Numbered from the stretch's first letter, positions 6,678 through 15,490 are shown. The stretch is DNA of 21,784 nt from Cyanobacteriota bacterium (GCA_027483425.1 JAIXUR010000063.1:1-21784), one strand, 5' to 3'. Numbers and translations: made by a program. Notes: generated by a model not told the origin, from the sequence alone.

Positions 6678-7028
6678 ATGCGCCACCGCTGTCGCGTTAA
6701 TCAACTCGGGAAGCCCGCAGACCAGCGCAAGGCTCTGCTTCGTTCCCTGACCACGGAACTCATCCGCCACGGTCGAATTACTACCACCAAGACTCGGGCT
6801 AAAGCATTGCGCGAAGAAGCCGATCGCATGATTACCTTGGCTAAGGATGGTTCCCTATCGGCTCGTCGTAAGGCCATGGGTTACATCTACGACAAACAGC
6901 TTGTGCATGCTCTGTTTAGCCAGGCCAGCGAGCGCTACGGCGATCGCAATGGTGGCTACACCCGCATTGTCACCACTGTTCGCCGCCGGGGCGATAATTC
7001 CGAGATGGCCGTTATCGAATTAACCTAA
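6678..7028 (+). CDS. rplQ: 50S ribosomal protein L17 (bL17)
   Basis: A 116-residue L17, located near the peptide exit tunnel of the large subunit. It begins MRHRCRVNQLGKPADQRKAL, continues with RSLTTELIRHGRITTTKTRAKALR and ends with the conserved GDNSEMAVIELT. The ATG at 6678 gives the standard bacterial short form. No clear Shine-Dalgarno sequence precedes it. truA follows after 53 nt. Confidence 0.96.
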   Translation: MRHRCRVNQLGKPADQRKALLRSLTTELIRHGRITTTKTRAKALREEADRMITLAKDGSLSARRKAMGYIYDKQLVHALFSQASERYGDRNGGYTRIVTTVRRRGDNSEMAVIELT

Positions 7029-7081
7029 CCCGTCCGCTGATTCATCCCGTTCCACTATTCGCTCATTCTTAGCCTGTTTTC

Positions 7082-7954
7082 ATGGAGAAGTCATCGCCCA
7101 TACAGCGCAGCCTGGAAAGCCAGCCCGTTGAGTTTGCCCAGGCAACTCAGCGGGTTGCTTTGGTGGTGCAGTATGTCGGGACTCACCTCCACGGCTGGCA
7201 ATGGCAACCCAATGCCCGCACGGTACAGGGTGAGATTGAGGCGGCGATTCGATCGGTGTTGGGCTACGACGTCCGCCTGAGTGGCGCAGGTCGTACCGAC
7301 ACGGGGGTGCATGCGGCCGCCCAGGTTGCCCATTTTGATGCCCCGGCGTTTATCCCAGCCCACCGTTGGGCCGATGTGCTCAACGCCCGCTTGCCAGAGG
7401 ATGTTTTAATCCGGGCTTCGGCGGTGGTGCCCGATACCTGGCACGCCCAGTTCTCGGCCCAGTGGCGGCGCTACCGCTATACCCTTTACACGGGGCAGCG
7501 ACCCAACTTGTTTGTGCGACCCTTTGTGTGGCACTACTACCGGCAGTATCTGGATCAGAGTAAGATTCAGGCGGCTCTCGATGACATGGTGGGCCACCAC
7601 GATATGACGGCCTTTCACCGGGCCCGATCCGGCAAGTCTCACTCCTGGGTCGATCTACAGGCCGCCGAGTGCCGCCGCCAGGACACCTTTCTCACCGTCG
7701 AGCTGCAGGCCAAAGGGTTTCTGTACGGCATGGTGCGGTTGATTATGGGCCTAGTGGTTAAGGTAGGTAGTGGAGAGCTGGGACCCGCCGAGTTTGGCCG
7801 CCTCTGGCAGCAGCGCCAGCGCCACCGGGTCAAGTATGCGGCTCCGGCCCAGGGACTGTGTTTACTGCGGGTCGGCTACGACGATACCCCCTTTGCCCCG
7901 GAGGTATGGTTCGACACCCAGCCCCATTTCTTTTGGGGCCCGGCAGTGGCCTGA
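7082..7954 (+). CDS. truA: tRNA pseudouridine(38-40) synthase TruA
   Basis: A 290-residue TruA, which isomerises uridines 38-40 in the anticodon stem of tRNAs. The catalytic aspartate is Asp73 in the signature GAGRTDTGVHA (68-78). Other family landmarks are the region around RRYRYTLYTG and the C-terminal GFLYGMVRLIMGLVVKVGSG segment. An N-terminal extension of about 23 residues precedes the first strand (VALVVQYVGTHLHGWQ), so a later start is possible, but no other ATG or GTG is well placed with a ribosome site. It sits between rplQ and rplM, as is usual in cyanobacteria. Confidence 0.94.
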   Translation: MEKSSPIQRSLESQPVEFAQATQRVALVVQYVGTHLHGWQWQPNARTVQGEIEAAIRSVLGYDVRLSGAGRTDTGVHAAAQVAHFDAPAFIPAHRWADVLNARLPEDVLIRASAVVPDTWHAQFSAQWRRYRYTLYTGQRPNLFVRPFVWHYYRQYLDQSKIQAALDDMVGHHDMTAFHRARSGKSHSWVDLQAAECRRQDTFLTVELQAKGFLYGMVRLIMGLVVKVGSGELGPAEFGRLWQQRQRHRVKYAAPAQGLCLLRVGYDDTPFAPEVWFDTQPHFFWGPAVA

Positions 7955-8034
7955 AGATGGCCGGGTTCTAGCCTGGTTTTTAGCTCGTTTTAATCAATTA
8001 GTGTGGTTCATCCAAGAAAGGCAGCTCAAGCGCT

Positions 8035-8493
8035 ATGACTACTAAGACCTACATTCCCCCCCACGATTCTATTCAGCGGCAGTGGCACGTCATTGACGCA
8101 GAGGGTCAGCGCCTGGGACGGCTGGCCACCGAAATTGCAACGATTCTACGGGGCAAGAACAAGCCCACCTTCACCCCCCACATGGACACGGGCGATTTTG
8201 TCGTCGTGGTCAATGCGGAGAAGGTGGTCGTCACTGGCCGCAAGTTCAGCACCAAGCTCTATCGGCGGCACTCGGGTCGTCCCGGCGGCATGAAGGTAGA
8301 GACCTTTGATAAGCTCCAGGCTCGCATTCCTGCGCGCATCATTGAGCAGGCGGTGAAGGGCATGCTGCCGAAAAATTCCCTGGGCCGTAAGCAGTTCACC
8401 AAACTCAAGGTGTACGCTGGGCCCGAGCATCCCCACCAGGCTCAGAACCCTGAAATCCACGTTGTCAACACCATTCCTGGAGAAGCGAAATAA
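8035..8493 (+). CDS. rplM: 50S ribosomal protein L13 (uL13)
   Basis: A 152-residue L13, an early-assembling protein of the large subunit. Recognisable parts are WHVIDAEGQRLGRLATEIA near the start, GDFVVVVNAEKVVVTGRK in the middle, and the MLPKNSLGRKQFTKLKVYAG segment before the C-terminus. The ATG at 8035 gives the usual length. The stop codon shares its last A with the rpsI start (TAATG at 8491-8495), which indicates translational coupling of the two. Confidence 0.96.
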   Translation: MTTKTYIPPHDSIQRQWHVIDAEGQRLGRLATEIATILRGKNKPTFTPHMDTGDFVVVVNAEKVVVTGRKFSTKLYRRHSGRPGGMKVETFDKLQARIPARIIEQAVKGMLPKNSLGRKQFTKLKVYAGPEHPHQAQNPEIHVVNTIPGEAK

Positions 8494-8906
8494 TGCAGGC
8501 TACTGATCAATCTGAACGGGCTGTTTACTGGGGTACCGGTCGGCGTAAGACATCCATTGCGCGGGTGCGTTTGGTGCCGGGTACTGGCCAACTGATCATT
8601 AACAAGCGCCCCGGCGATGACTATTTGCAATTTAATCCGGCCTACCTCAACGGCACCAAGGCTCCCTTGGAAGTGCTGGGCTTGGAAAATGCCTATGACA
8701 TTCTGGTGAACGTCAAGGGCGGTGGTCTCACTGGCCAGGCTGATGCCATTCGTCTGGGGGTAGCCCGCGCCCTCTGTGAACTTGACCCCGACAACCGCAA
8801 GCCTTTAAAGGTTGAGGGTTACCTCACCCGTGACCCCCGCGCCAAGGAGCGTCGCAAGTACGGCCTGAAGAAAGCCCGTAAGGCACCTCAGTTCTCGAAG
8901 CGCTAG
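8493..8906 (+). CDS. rpsI: 30S ribosomal protein S9 (uS9)
   Basis: A 137-residue S9, whose C-terminal tail reaches the P-site tRNA. The signature is clear: YWGTGRRKTSIARVRLVPG near the N-terminus, VKGGGLTGQADAIRLGVARAL in the middle, and the terminal RRKYGLKKARKAPQFSKR with the universally conserved SKR end. The ATG at 8493 overlaps the rplM stop by one base. The 134-nt gap to rpmE has only a weak imperfect hairpin near 8968-8987. Confidence 0.96.
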   Translation: MQATDQSERAVYWGTGRRKTSIARVRLVPGTGQLIINKRPGDDYLQFNPAYLNGTKAPLEVLGLENAYDILVNVKGGGLTGQADAIRLGVARALCELDPDNRKPLKVEGYLTRDPRAKERRKYGLKKARKAPQFSKR

Positions 8907-9040
8907 ATTGTTTGTATTGGGTGTTTCAGGGAGCTGACGTTGGCGATGCCCAGGGGATTCGCTAGGGTTAGGACTGAACACTCAATCCTGCTTTCTTTGA
9001 TGTTGTCTCTCTCCGTTGACGTTACTTTTAAACTACTGCT

Positions 9041-9289
9041 ATGGCAAAGTCTGACATTCATCCTCAGTGGTACCCCGACGCCAAGGTCTTTTGCGACGGC
9101 AAAGAAATTATGACCGTGGGCTCCACCAAACCTCAATTGCACGTAGACGTGTGGTCTGGCAATCACCCGTTCTATACGGGCACTCAAAAAATCATTGATA
9201 CTGAGGGTCGTGTGGAACGCTTCATGCGCAAGTACGGCATGGCCGACACCTCAGCTACCACCCCAGAGAAGCCCGCCGACAACGCCTAG
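9041..9289 (+). CDS. rpmE: 50S ribosomal protein L31 (bL31), zinc-free form
   Basis: An 82-residue L31, part of the central protuberance and inter-subunit bridge. KSDIHPQWYPDAKV near the start and the block from HVDVWSGNHPFYTGTQK to FMRKYGM identify it. Of the four zinc-ligand cysteines of the classical type only the one at residue 18 remains; the others read Val, Trp and Asn, so this is the zinc-independent form seen in cyanobacteria and plastids. The last 13 residues are a disordered Thr/Pro/Ala tail. It is followed by prfA after 59 nt. Confidence 0.94.
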   Translation: MAKSDIHPQWYPDAKVFCDGKEIMTVGSTKPQLHVDVWSGNHPFYTGTQKIIDTEGRVERFMRKYGMADTSATTPEKPADNA

Positions 9290-9348
9290 CTCCTTTGCTG
9301 TGGGACTAGGGTAGGACATTCTGGCTAGGCAGCAGACAAGAGGAGACC

Positions 9349-10449
9349 ATGGCTGAGGCGTATTTAATTGAAAAACTCAACTCCGTGGAGCAGACTTTCC
9401 AGGAGCTAACCCGGCGATTGGCTGACCCCGACGTAGCCAAGAATCCGGATGAGTTTCAGCGCATTGCCAAGTCTCGGTCTTCCTTGGAAGACACCGTGGT
9501 TACCTACGACGAATGGAAATCGACTGGGGATGAACTTGGCGAAGCTAAGGAAATCTATAAGGAAGCCAGTGGGGATCCTGAGCTCAAGGAAATGGCTGCC
9601 CTAGAGGTGGCCGATCTGGAGGAGCGCCTAGCCGCGTTGGAAGCCCGGCTTAAGCTCTTGCTTCTACCCCGCGACCCCAACGACGATCGAAATATCATGT
9701 TGGAGATTCGGGCTGGTACCGGCGGGGATGAGGCCAGTATTTGGGCTGGGGATTTGGTGCGATTGTATTCGCGCTATGCCGAAACCCAAGGCTGGCGTGT
9801 CAAGCTGCTCAGCGAGTCGTCGGCCGACATGGGCGGGTTTAAAGAAGCGGTTCTAGAAATTGCGGGCGATCGCGTCTACAGCCAGCTCAAGTTTGAGGCC
9901 GGGGTACATCGGGTACAGCGGGTGCCGGTCACCGAAGCCGGGGGGCGGGTGCACACCTCCACCGCGACGGTGGCGATCATGCCCGAGGTGGACGATGTAG
10001 AAGTGGCCATTGATCCTAAGGACATTGAGATGACCACGGCTCGCTCGGGCGGGGCGGGGGGGCAAAACGTCAACAAAGTGGAAACAGCCGTTGACCTGTT
10101 TCACAAGCCCACGGGTATTCGAGTTTTTTGTACCGAAGAGCGATCGCAGCTGAAGAACCGTGAGCGAGCGATGCAAATTTTGCGGGCCAAACTCTACGAG
10201 ATTCAAATGAGAGAGCAGCAGGAGGCGGTGTCGTCCATGCGCAAGTCTCAGGTGGGTACGGGGTCGCGTTCGGAAAAAATTCGCACCTACAACTACAAAG
10301 ATAACCGGGTCACCGACCATCGCCTCAACCAGAACTTTACCCTCACGCCCGTTCTGGAAGGGGATATCGATATCCTGATTCAGTCCTGCATTGGCCGTGA
10401 CCAGCAGGAGCGCTTAGAGGAGCTCGCCGCCGAGGCGTCTGCGGTATAG
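9349..10449 (+). CDS. prfA: peptide chain release factor 1
   Basis: A 366-residue RF1, which reads UAA and UAG and triggers peptide release. The tripeptide GGQ that drives hydrolysis is at 237-239 within SGGAGGQNVNKVETAV. The stop-codon recognition motif is of the RF1 PxT type, PVT at 193-195, not the SPF type of RF2. The N-terminal helical domain (1-105) and LEIRAGTGGDEA at 119-129 are standard. A clear Shine-Dalgarno AGGAG (9341-9345) lies 3 nt before the ATG. It is the last gene of the translation block; a nested hairpin follows. Confidence 0.96.
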   Translation: MAEAYLIEKLNSVEQTFQELTRRLADPDVAKNPDEFQRIAKSRSSLEDTVVTYDEWKSTGDELGEAKEIYKEASGDPELKEMAALEVADLEERLAALEARLKLLLLPRDPNDDRNIMLEIRAGTGGDEASIWAGDLVRLYSRYAETQGWRVKLLSESSADMGGFKEAVLEIAGDRVYSQLKFEAGVHRVQRVPVTEAGGRVHTSTATVAIMPEVDDVEVAIDPKDIEMTTARSGGAGGQNVNKVETAVDLFHKPTGIRVFCTEERSQLKNRERAMQILRAKLYEIQMREQQEAVSSMRKSQVGTGSRSEKIRTYNYKDNRVTDHRLNQNFTLTPVLEGDIDILIQSCIGRDQQERLEELAAEASAV

Positions 10450-10482
10450 ATGCTAGGCTGAGATTGTCCCAGCTAGGGACTT

Positions 10483-10534
10483 ACCCAGGGTTTGGATAGC
10501 CCAGGCTCGCTGGGCTGAGTTCAGCCGCCTGGGT
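10483..10534 (+). terminator. nested hairpin downstream of prfA
   Basis: An outer stem ACCCAGG (10483-10489) / CCTGGGT (10528-10534) encloses an inner perfect hairpin AGCCCAG (10498-10504) / CTGGGCT (10510-10516) with a 5-nt loop. No T-tract follows, so intrinsic termination would be imperfect. It lies in the 157-nt gap between prfA and the nuclease gene and may mark the 3' end of the ribosomal transcript. Confidence 0.4.
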
Positions 10535-10606
10535 CTTGATAGTTTATTTAGATAGAATACTCTGGACGCACAGTGGTTTCCGTGTATTTCATCTAATGGG
10601 CGGTTT

Positions 10607-11902
10607 ATGGCCAAGTTCCTCCACATCTCCGACATTCACCTGGGGTTTGACCGCTACGATACCCCCGAGCGCACCAAGGATTTTTTTCGCGCCCTGAAAA
10701 CGGTGCTGGAGCGTTATGCCATCGAGGAGGGGGTCGATTTTGTTGCGATCGCAGGCGACCTATTCGAGCACCGCAACATCAAACCCGCCACCCTTAACCA
10801 AGCTCAGATCTGCCTTCAGGCCCTAAAAGACGCCAATATTCCGGTACTGGCCATTGAGGGCAACCACGACAACCGCCCCTACGGTACTCGCACCAGCTGG
10901 CTCAAGTACCTCTCCGAGTGGGAATTGCTCAAGCTGCTAGAGCCCACGGACGGAGCCGACGGCCAAGAGCGCCTTGTCCCTTGGGATCAGGACACTCGCT
11001 CCGGCAGCTACATCGATCTGGCCTGTGGCGTGCGGGTGATTGGTTCGAATTGGTACGGGGCCACCGCTCCCCGTGCCATTGAACTCCTAGCCGATGCGAT
11101 CAAAGCCCTGCCCACCGGCCCAGACCATACGGTGCTCCTGTTTCACCACGGTCTTGAGGGACAGATCTCTCGCTACGCCGGGGCACTGCGCTACACCGAA
11201 CTACTGCCCCTCAAGGAGGCCGGGGTAGACTACCTGGCCCTGGGGCATATCCACAAGCAGTATACGGTCGAGGGCTGGGTGTTTAACCCCGGCTCCCTCG
11301 AAGCCAATAACGTGGAAGAAAGCCGCTACCAGCGAGGAGCTTACCTGGTGGAGTTATCTACCCAGGGGGTGGAGGCCCAGCTCCAAACCGACTATTTTCA
11401 ACGTCCAATTGTGCGCCTTGAGCTGGTGGCCAAGGGGCAGGAGAGCCTGGATCAGCTGACTCAAATGGCGATGGATCGGGCGATCGCAGCGGCCAACGAA
11501 TGTCACGGCGATACCGCCCCCATTTTGGAGCTAAAAATCACCGGGCAGGTGGGCTTTGATCGCCTAGAACTAGACACCCGTCGCCTTCAGGAGGCGATCA
11601 AAGCCGCCACCCACGCGCTGGTGGTCCTGATTAAATACGACGTTGAAGATGTGGCCTACCAAACCCCCTTAAACGAAGGCCAAAACCGCCTCGAAATCGA
11701 GCAGTCGATTTTTGAAGATATGCTCACGGCCCACCGTGACTACAAAACTCGCGCCTCAGAGCTGGCTCGGGGGCTGACCGATCTGAAGGATCGCCAGCTC
11801 GCAGGAGCGAATGAAACAGACCTCTACAGCCTAGTGGAAACCCTACTGAGTCTAAATGACCCAGAGGCGGAGTTTGAGCCGCAAACAGCATCCTCCCCAT
11901 AG
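10607..11902 (+). CDS. sbcD: SbcD/Mre11-type metallophosphoesterase nuclease
   Basis: A 431-residue calcineurin-like phosphoesterase of the SbcD/Mre11 class, which processes DNA ends and hairpins with an SbcC/Rad50 partner. The metal-binding motifs occur in the usual order: DIH at 9-11, GDLFEH at 50-55, GNHD at 85-88, HH at 180-181 and GHIH at 213-216. The capping domain (about 265-345) and a helical tail of about 80 residues that could bind a partner follow. No sbcC lies next to it; the neighbour downstream is convergent and unrelated. It is more like archaeal Mre11 in wording than E. coli SbcD, which is an impression only. Assignment to DNA repair is family knowledge, not shown by context. 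Confidence 0.82.
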   Translation: MAKFLHISDIHLGFDRYDTPERTKDFFRALKTVLERYAIEEGVDFVAIAGDLFEHRNIKPATLNQAQICLQALKDANIPVLAIEGNHDNRPYGTRTSWLKYLSEWELLKLLEPTDGADGQERLVPWDQDTRSGSYIDLACGVRVIGSNWYGATAPRAIELLADAIKALPTGPDHTVLLFHHGLEGQISRYAGALRYTELLPLKEAGVDYLALGHIHKQYTVEGWVFNPGSLEANNVEESRYQRGAYLVELSTQGVEAQLQTDYFQRPIVRLELVAKGQESLDQLTQMAMDRAIAAANECHGDTAPILELKITGQVGFDRLELDTRRLQEAIKAATHALVVLIKYDVEDVAYQTPLNEGQNRLEIEQSIFEDMLTAHRDYKTRASELARGLTDLKDRQLAGANETDLYSLVETLLSLNDPEAEFEPQTASSP

Positions 11903-11959
11903 GGCTCCAAGTATAGATTGCCAAGTTTTGAGCGCATGGTTGAAAAGAGTATCCCCTCT

Positions 11960-12727
11960 CTACATAAACCAAACCATTAGAAAGTGTCGCTGCTGCCAGA
12001 TCATAGCCACGCCGCTGACAGCCACAAAGGCAAATACCAGCTGTCTAAACTGCTCGGCTGACATTTTGGCCAACACCATTTTGCCCAGCCAATTAGCCGG
12101 TATGGCACCTAACCCGATCACCAGCCCGTAGGCCAGGTATTCGGAACTGAGGCTGCCAAAGGCGGCATAGGCGGCTAGCTTAACCAGATGCAGCACCGCC
12201 TTATTAAAGGCTTTGGTGGCCACCATGGCTTCTTTTTCTAGCCCGTAGTTGAGATAGATCGGGTTCAGGGCTGGGCCAGTGCTGCCAATCAGCCCAGACC
12301 CAATGGCATTGAGAAAAGACAGGGGCAAAAAATACCAGGTTTTGATCGTAAACTGCTTCTCCTTGGGAGCGATCAGGTAGTTAACGACCATGGCCAGGAG
12401 CCCCAATCCCAGCACAAGCTGCAGCCCCTCAGCATGAATCTGGGTCAGCCCGTAGCAGCCGATTACGGCGCCCACGGCGGCCCCGGGCACAGACCAGGCG
12501 ATCACCTTCCAGTCCACATACTCCCAAAACACCAGCCCCCGTTGACCATTGCCAATCAGCATTCCAGTGGTAATGATTGGGGCGACGGCCGGGGCCCCTA
12601 ACATCAGGGACACCATGGGAATGAGAATAAATGGGCTACCACCCCCCGCCAGCATGCTGAGAAACCAGGCCACAAAACTGGCCACAAAGAGGCTAAAGGC
12701 GATCATAGGAAAAGACAACGCTGGCAC
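11960..12727 (-). CDS. TauE/SafE family permease
   Basis: A 255-residue polytopic membrane protein of the TauE/SafE (DUF81) family, members of which move sulfite, sulfoacetate and other organic or sulfur anions across the plasma membrane. About eight hydrophobic segments can be traced in two homologous halves. The N-half contains FLSMLAGGGSPFILIP (22-37) and the C-half GSGLIGSTGPALNPIYL, the matching glycine-rich motif. The substrate cannot be read from sequence and no sulfur gene is adjacent. It is convergent with the nuclease gene, with only 57 bp between the two stops and no clear terminator, and divergent from the M48-like gene. Confidence 0.82.
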   Translation of the reverse strand: MPALSFPMIAFSLFVASFVAWFLSMLAGGGSPFILIPMVSLMLGAPAVAPIITTGMLIGNGQRGLVFWEYVDWKVIAWSVPGAAVGAVIGCYGLTQIHAEGLQLVLGLGLLAMVVNYLIAPKEKQFTIKTWYFLPLSFLNAIGSGLIGSTGPALNPIYLNYGLEKEAMVATKAFNKAVLHLVKLAAYAAFGSLSSEYLAYGLVIGLGAIPANWLGKMVLAKMSAEQFRQLVFAFVAVSGVAMIWQQRHFLMVWFM

Positions 12728-12842
12728 TCATTCTAGTCTATGGGTCAACCCTGTCCTTCTGCTAGGGGGTTTTCACCGATTGCCTGGGTCAATTGCTGGG
12801 CCAATGGTCTGGGCCTGTAGATTAGTTCAAAGAAACAGAATG

Positions 12843-12860
12843 AGCATAGTTGGCTATGCT
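12843..12860. promoter_or_regulatory. inverted repeat in the divergent spacer, possible operator
   Basis: AGCATAG (12843-12849) and CTATGCT (12854-12860) form a perfect 7-bp inverted repeat with the 4-nt centre TTGG. It lies in the 177-bp spacer between the divergent permease and M48-like genes, 45 bp before the latter's ATG. The size and position suit a dimeric regulator, but a hairpin in the mRNA leader is equally possible. Confidence 0.35.
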
Positions 12861-12904
12861 TAGACTTTCTTCTGCCCGATCTTTATTGACTCTGATAGCA
12901 GCGT

Positions 12905-15388
12905 ATGGCGCAGCCCATAGATCCCAATCCTCAATCTGCTAAGTCTGGGCCGCTCTCTGGTGCCTCAGCAAAAGAGTTTTATCAACAGGCCGTGACGGCC
13001 TTTAAAGCCCAAGACTATGGCCAGGCCCAGGCGTTGTTTCAGCACCTCGGGCAACTACCACCGGATTCGCCCTACTACGTCAAAGCCCTGATGGGCCAAG
13101 TGCGCATACACCAACGCCTGGGCCAAGTCGATCGAGCGCGCCTGCTTTGCCAACAGCTTGTGGCTAGCCCCACCCCCCAGGCTAGCCAGTGGGCCGCCCA
13201 GGTTTTGAGACAGCTACCTGAGCAGCTGCAAATGCAGCCGCCGACCAGCATGGCTCAGAACGCCGAGGCAGATTTAAGTGGATTTGTCCCCCTAGCCGGG
13301 GCGACTAGTTCAGCCCAGGGGCCATCCGTTCCAGCATCTCGCCTGGCCCCTCCACCCCCGCCCAACCCTCTGCCCGCCACGGAGAAGCTGTCTGGTTCAA
13401 GGCCAGCCTCTGGAGTAGAAGGTGAGCCAGAGGCGGCCTACCGATCGCTGTTTCACTACCAACAGCTGAATCAAAGGCCGCCGGAGGGCCAAAGCGATCG
13501 CCCCAAAGCGGCCAGAGAACCACTGCCGGTAGCTATCGATCAAACGGCTAGCAACAACCACAACTCCGAGGGAGCCCCTCGCCCAACAACCTCACCCCGC
13601 TCTCGAGCCCTGGTTCCTTTGCCCAAACGCCCTTTGGCTCTTTGGGTGGGTCAGGCATTAACGGCGATCGCCGTACTCTGGGCCATCAACTGGGCCGTAC
13701 ATTTGGCCCTCAGAACCCTGGATGGCCTGGTGCGCTGGGTCAGGTGGCCGGTGCAACTGAGCCTGCCGGGGGCGAGCCAGTCCTACACCGTGGCGATCGG
13801 GATTGGGCTGGTGCTACTGGCCCTGGCCAGCCCCTGGATGATGGATTATATGCTGGCCCTCTGCCATCGCCAGCAGCCCCTGTCTACCCGTCAGCTGCAG
13901 GCCCAAAGCCCCGACACCCTCCGACTGCTGCGTCAGCTGTGCCGGGAGCAAGGCTGGCAACTGCCGGCCCTCCGGATCATTCCCGACCCGGCACCACTGT
14001 GCTTTAGCTACGGCTGGCTCCCCCGCAACACCCGCATTGTGGTCAGCCAGGGGCTCCTAGACCAGTGCTCCGACGAGGCCCTGACGGCGCTATACGGTTA
14101 TGAACTGGCTGGCCTGGTCAACGGTAGCCCAGCGGTGCTATCGGCGGTGGGGCTGCTGCTGCTGCTGCTGCACACCAGCTATTACCGTCTGGCCGCCCTG
14201 GCCGATGCATTACCTCAGCCAGGGGTCAAAGGTCTGCTAGGTCTGGTCGCCAGCGCTATCTATGGTCTGTTCTGGCTGCTGCGGCAGCTGGTGCTATGGC
14301 TATCACGACTCTGCTGTGGCTGGGGCGATCGCCGCGCCGTGGCCCTGACCCAACACCCCGATCAGCTGGCCGAGGGATTGTTGCAGCTCACCCAGGCGAT
14401 CGCCGCCTATCTCCAGCAGCGGGGCAGCCTCCACCCCCTGCACACCAGTCTGGAGGTTTTGATGCCGGTGAGCAGCCGTCAGGCGATTACCCCCGGCAGC
14501 CTCCTAGGGACAGCCGGGGGGATCGCAGAGGGCGATCGCACCGTCATCCCCACCATGCTGATGGCGCTAGATGGCCTCAACCCCTACCGGCAGTGGCTGC
14601 GCGTTAGTGCCACCCACCTACCCCTCGGGGAGCGGCTGATCGATCTCGCCCAGCAAGCACTGCTGCGAGGACAGCCCACACCTCTCCAACCACCCCAGGG
14701 GGACTACCCTGACCAACTTTCTCCCTCGCGACTGCTGCTGCAAAAAGGCCCCCTGGCTGGTCTTTTGGTGGGGGGTAGCCTGGCCATGGGGCTGTGGTTT
14801 TTAGGCGGCCTGGTGAATCGCCTGGGCTGGCTGCGCCTGAGCTGGCTCTACCAAGACCCCAGCATCCTAGCCGGAGGCCTTTGGTTGGGCCTGGGCCTGG
14901 GCCTGCTGCTGCGCATCAATGCCCTATTTCCCGACGCGGATAGTCCACCGGCCTCTAGCGCCAATACTGATCCTAATGTCGCGCCCAATACCATCGCGGC
15001 TTTGCTGGGGAGCGCCCCATCACTGCCGGTGCAAGGCCAGCCAGTGACCCTGCGCGGCAAACTGCGCGGCCTGGCTGGCACCGGCAACTGGGGCTGCCAA
15101 GACCTCTACCTCAACGATGCATCGGGCCTCGTGAAGCTCGTTAACCCCGTCCCGCTGGGCAGTCTTCAGGGGCTCCTACAGCCCCACTGCCAGCCGCTCA
15201 ACTGGGTCGGACGAGTCGTTACGGTCACCGGCTGGGGGCGCTATGGGGGCGGCCTGCTGTGGGTCGATATCAACCAGGTACAGCTCGACCCTCGGCACCG
15301 GTTTCAGGCCTATGGGCCAATCTGGGCTACGGGCATTAGCCTAGTCATTAGCCTGGTGGGCATCGCCACCATCTTTAGAGGGGGCTAG
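12905..15388 (+). CDS. M48/HtpX-like membrane protein with degenerate zinc motif
   Basis: An 827-residue mosaic protein. Residues 20-105 form TPR-like helices (AKEFYQQAVTAFKAQDYGQA). A Pro/Ser-rich linker runs to about 235, then two membrane segments (245-270, 293-320). Residues 330-582 follow the M48 peptidase layout: FSYGWLPRNTRIVVSQGLLD, the helix that should carry HExxH, paired membrane segments, and the C-terminal SATHLPLGERLIDLA. The zinc helix reads YELAG at 399-403, so both histidines are lost and only Glu400 remains; the later ExxxD region (LCCGWGDRR, 469-477) keeps the Asp but not the ligand Glu. Two more membrane segments (617-636, 655-670) precede a C-terminal OB-like domain (705-795) and a last membrane helix. 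It is probably a pseudo-protease acting as scaffold or chaperone; that is inference. It stands alone as a transcription unit. Confidence 0.75.
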   Translation: MAQPIDPNPQSAKSGPLSGASAKEFYQQAVTAFKAQDYGQAQALFQHLGQLPPDSPYYVKALMGQVRIHQRLGQVDRARLLCQQLVASPTPQASQWAAQVLRQLPEQLQMQPPTSMAQNAEADLSGFVPLAGATSSAQGPSVPASRLAPPPPPNPLPATEKLSGSRPASGVEGEPEAAYRSLFHYQQLNQRPPEGQSDRPKAAREPLPVAIDQTASNNHNSEGAPRPTTSPRSRALVPLPKRPLALWVGQALTAIAVLWAINWAVHLALRTLDGLVRWVRWPVQLSLPGASQSYTVAIGIGLVLLALASPWMMDYMLALCHRQQPLSTRQLQAQSPDTLRLLRQLCREQGWQLPALRIIPDPAPLCFSYGWLPRNTRIVVSQGLLDQCSDEALTALYGYELAGLVNGSPAVLSAVGLLLLLLHTSYYRLAALADALPQPGVKGLLGLVASAIYGLFWLLRQLVLWLSRLCCGWGDRRAVALTQHPDQLAEGLLQLTQAIAAYLQQRGSLHPLHTSLEVLMPVSSRQAITPGSLLGTAGGIAEGDRTVIPTMLMALDGLNPYRQWLRVSATHLPLGERLIDLAQQALLRGQPTPLQPPQGDYPDQLSPSRLLLQKGPLAGLLVGGSLAMGLWFLGGLVNRLGWLRLSWLYQDPSILAGGLWLGLGLGLLLRINALFPDADSPPASSANTDPNVAPNTIAALLGSAPSLPVQGQPVTLRGKLRGLAGTGNWGCQDLYLNDASGLVKLVNPVPLGSLQGLLQPHCQPLNWVGRVVTVTGWGRYGGGLLWVDINQVQLDPRHRFQAYGPIWATGISLVISLVGIATIFRGG
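14152..14170 (+). repeat. CTG microsatellite in a membrane helix
   Basis: Six consecutive CTG leucine codons (14153-14170) give an uninterrupted GCT/CTG trinucleotide run, encoding LLLLLL at residues 417-422 of the M48-like protein. Slippage here would change the length of a membrane segment without breaking the frame. Confidence 0.9.
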
Positions 15389-15490
15389 CTCCGATAGGCA
15401 ACCTTCGATACATGCCCCCAAAATGTAACATTGTGTTGCGAAAGCACTCTATTAGTGTTAAGTTTGATTTATAGAAACACATGCCTGGTT

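Noticed and set aside
7921..7970. Overlapping hairpins at the end of truA (7921-7939 and 7939-7965)
   Set aside because: Short stems inside and across the stop codon without a T-tract; likely by-products of GC-rich coding sequence.
9041..9289. Loss of zinc ligands in L31 as an anomaly
   Set aside because: The zinc-free form is normal in cyanobacteria and plastids.
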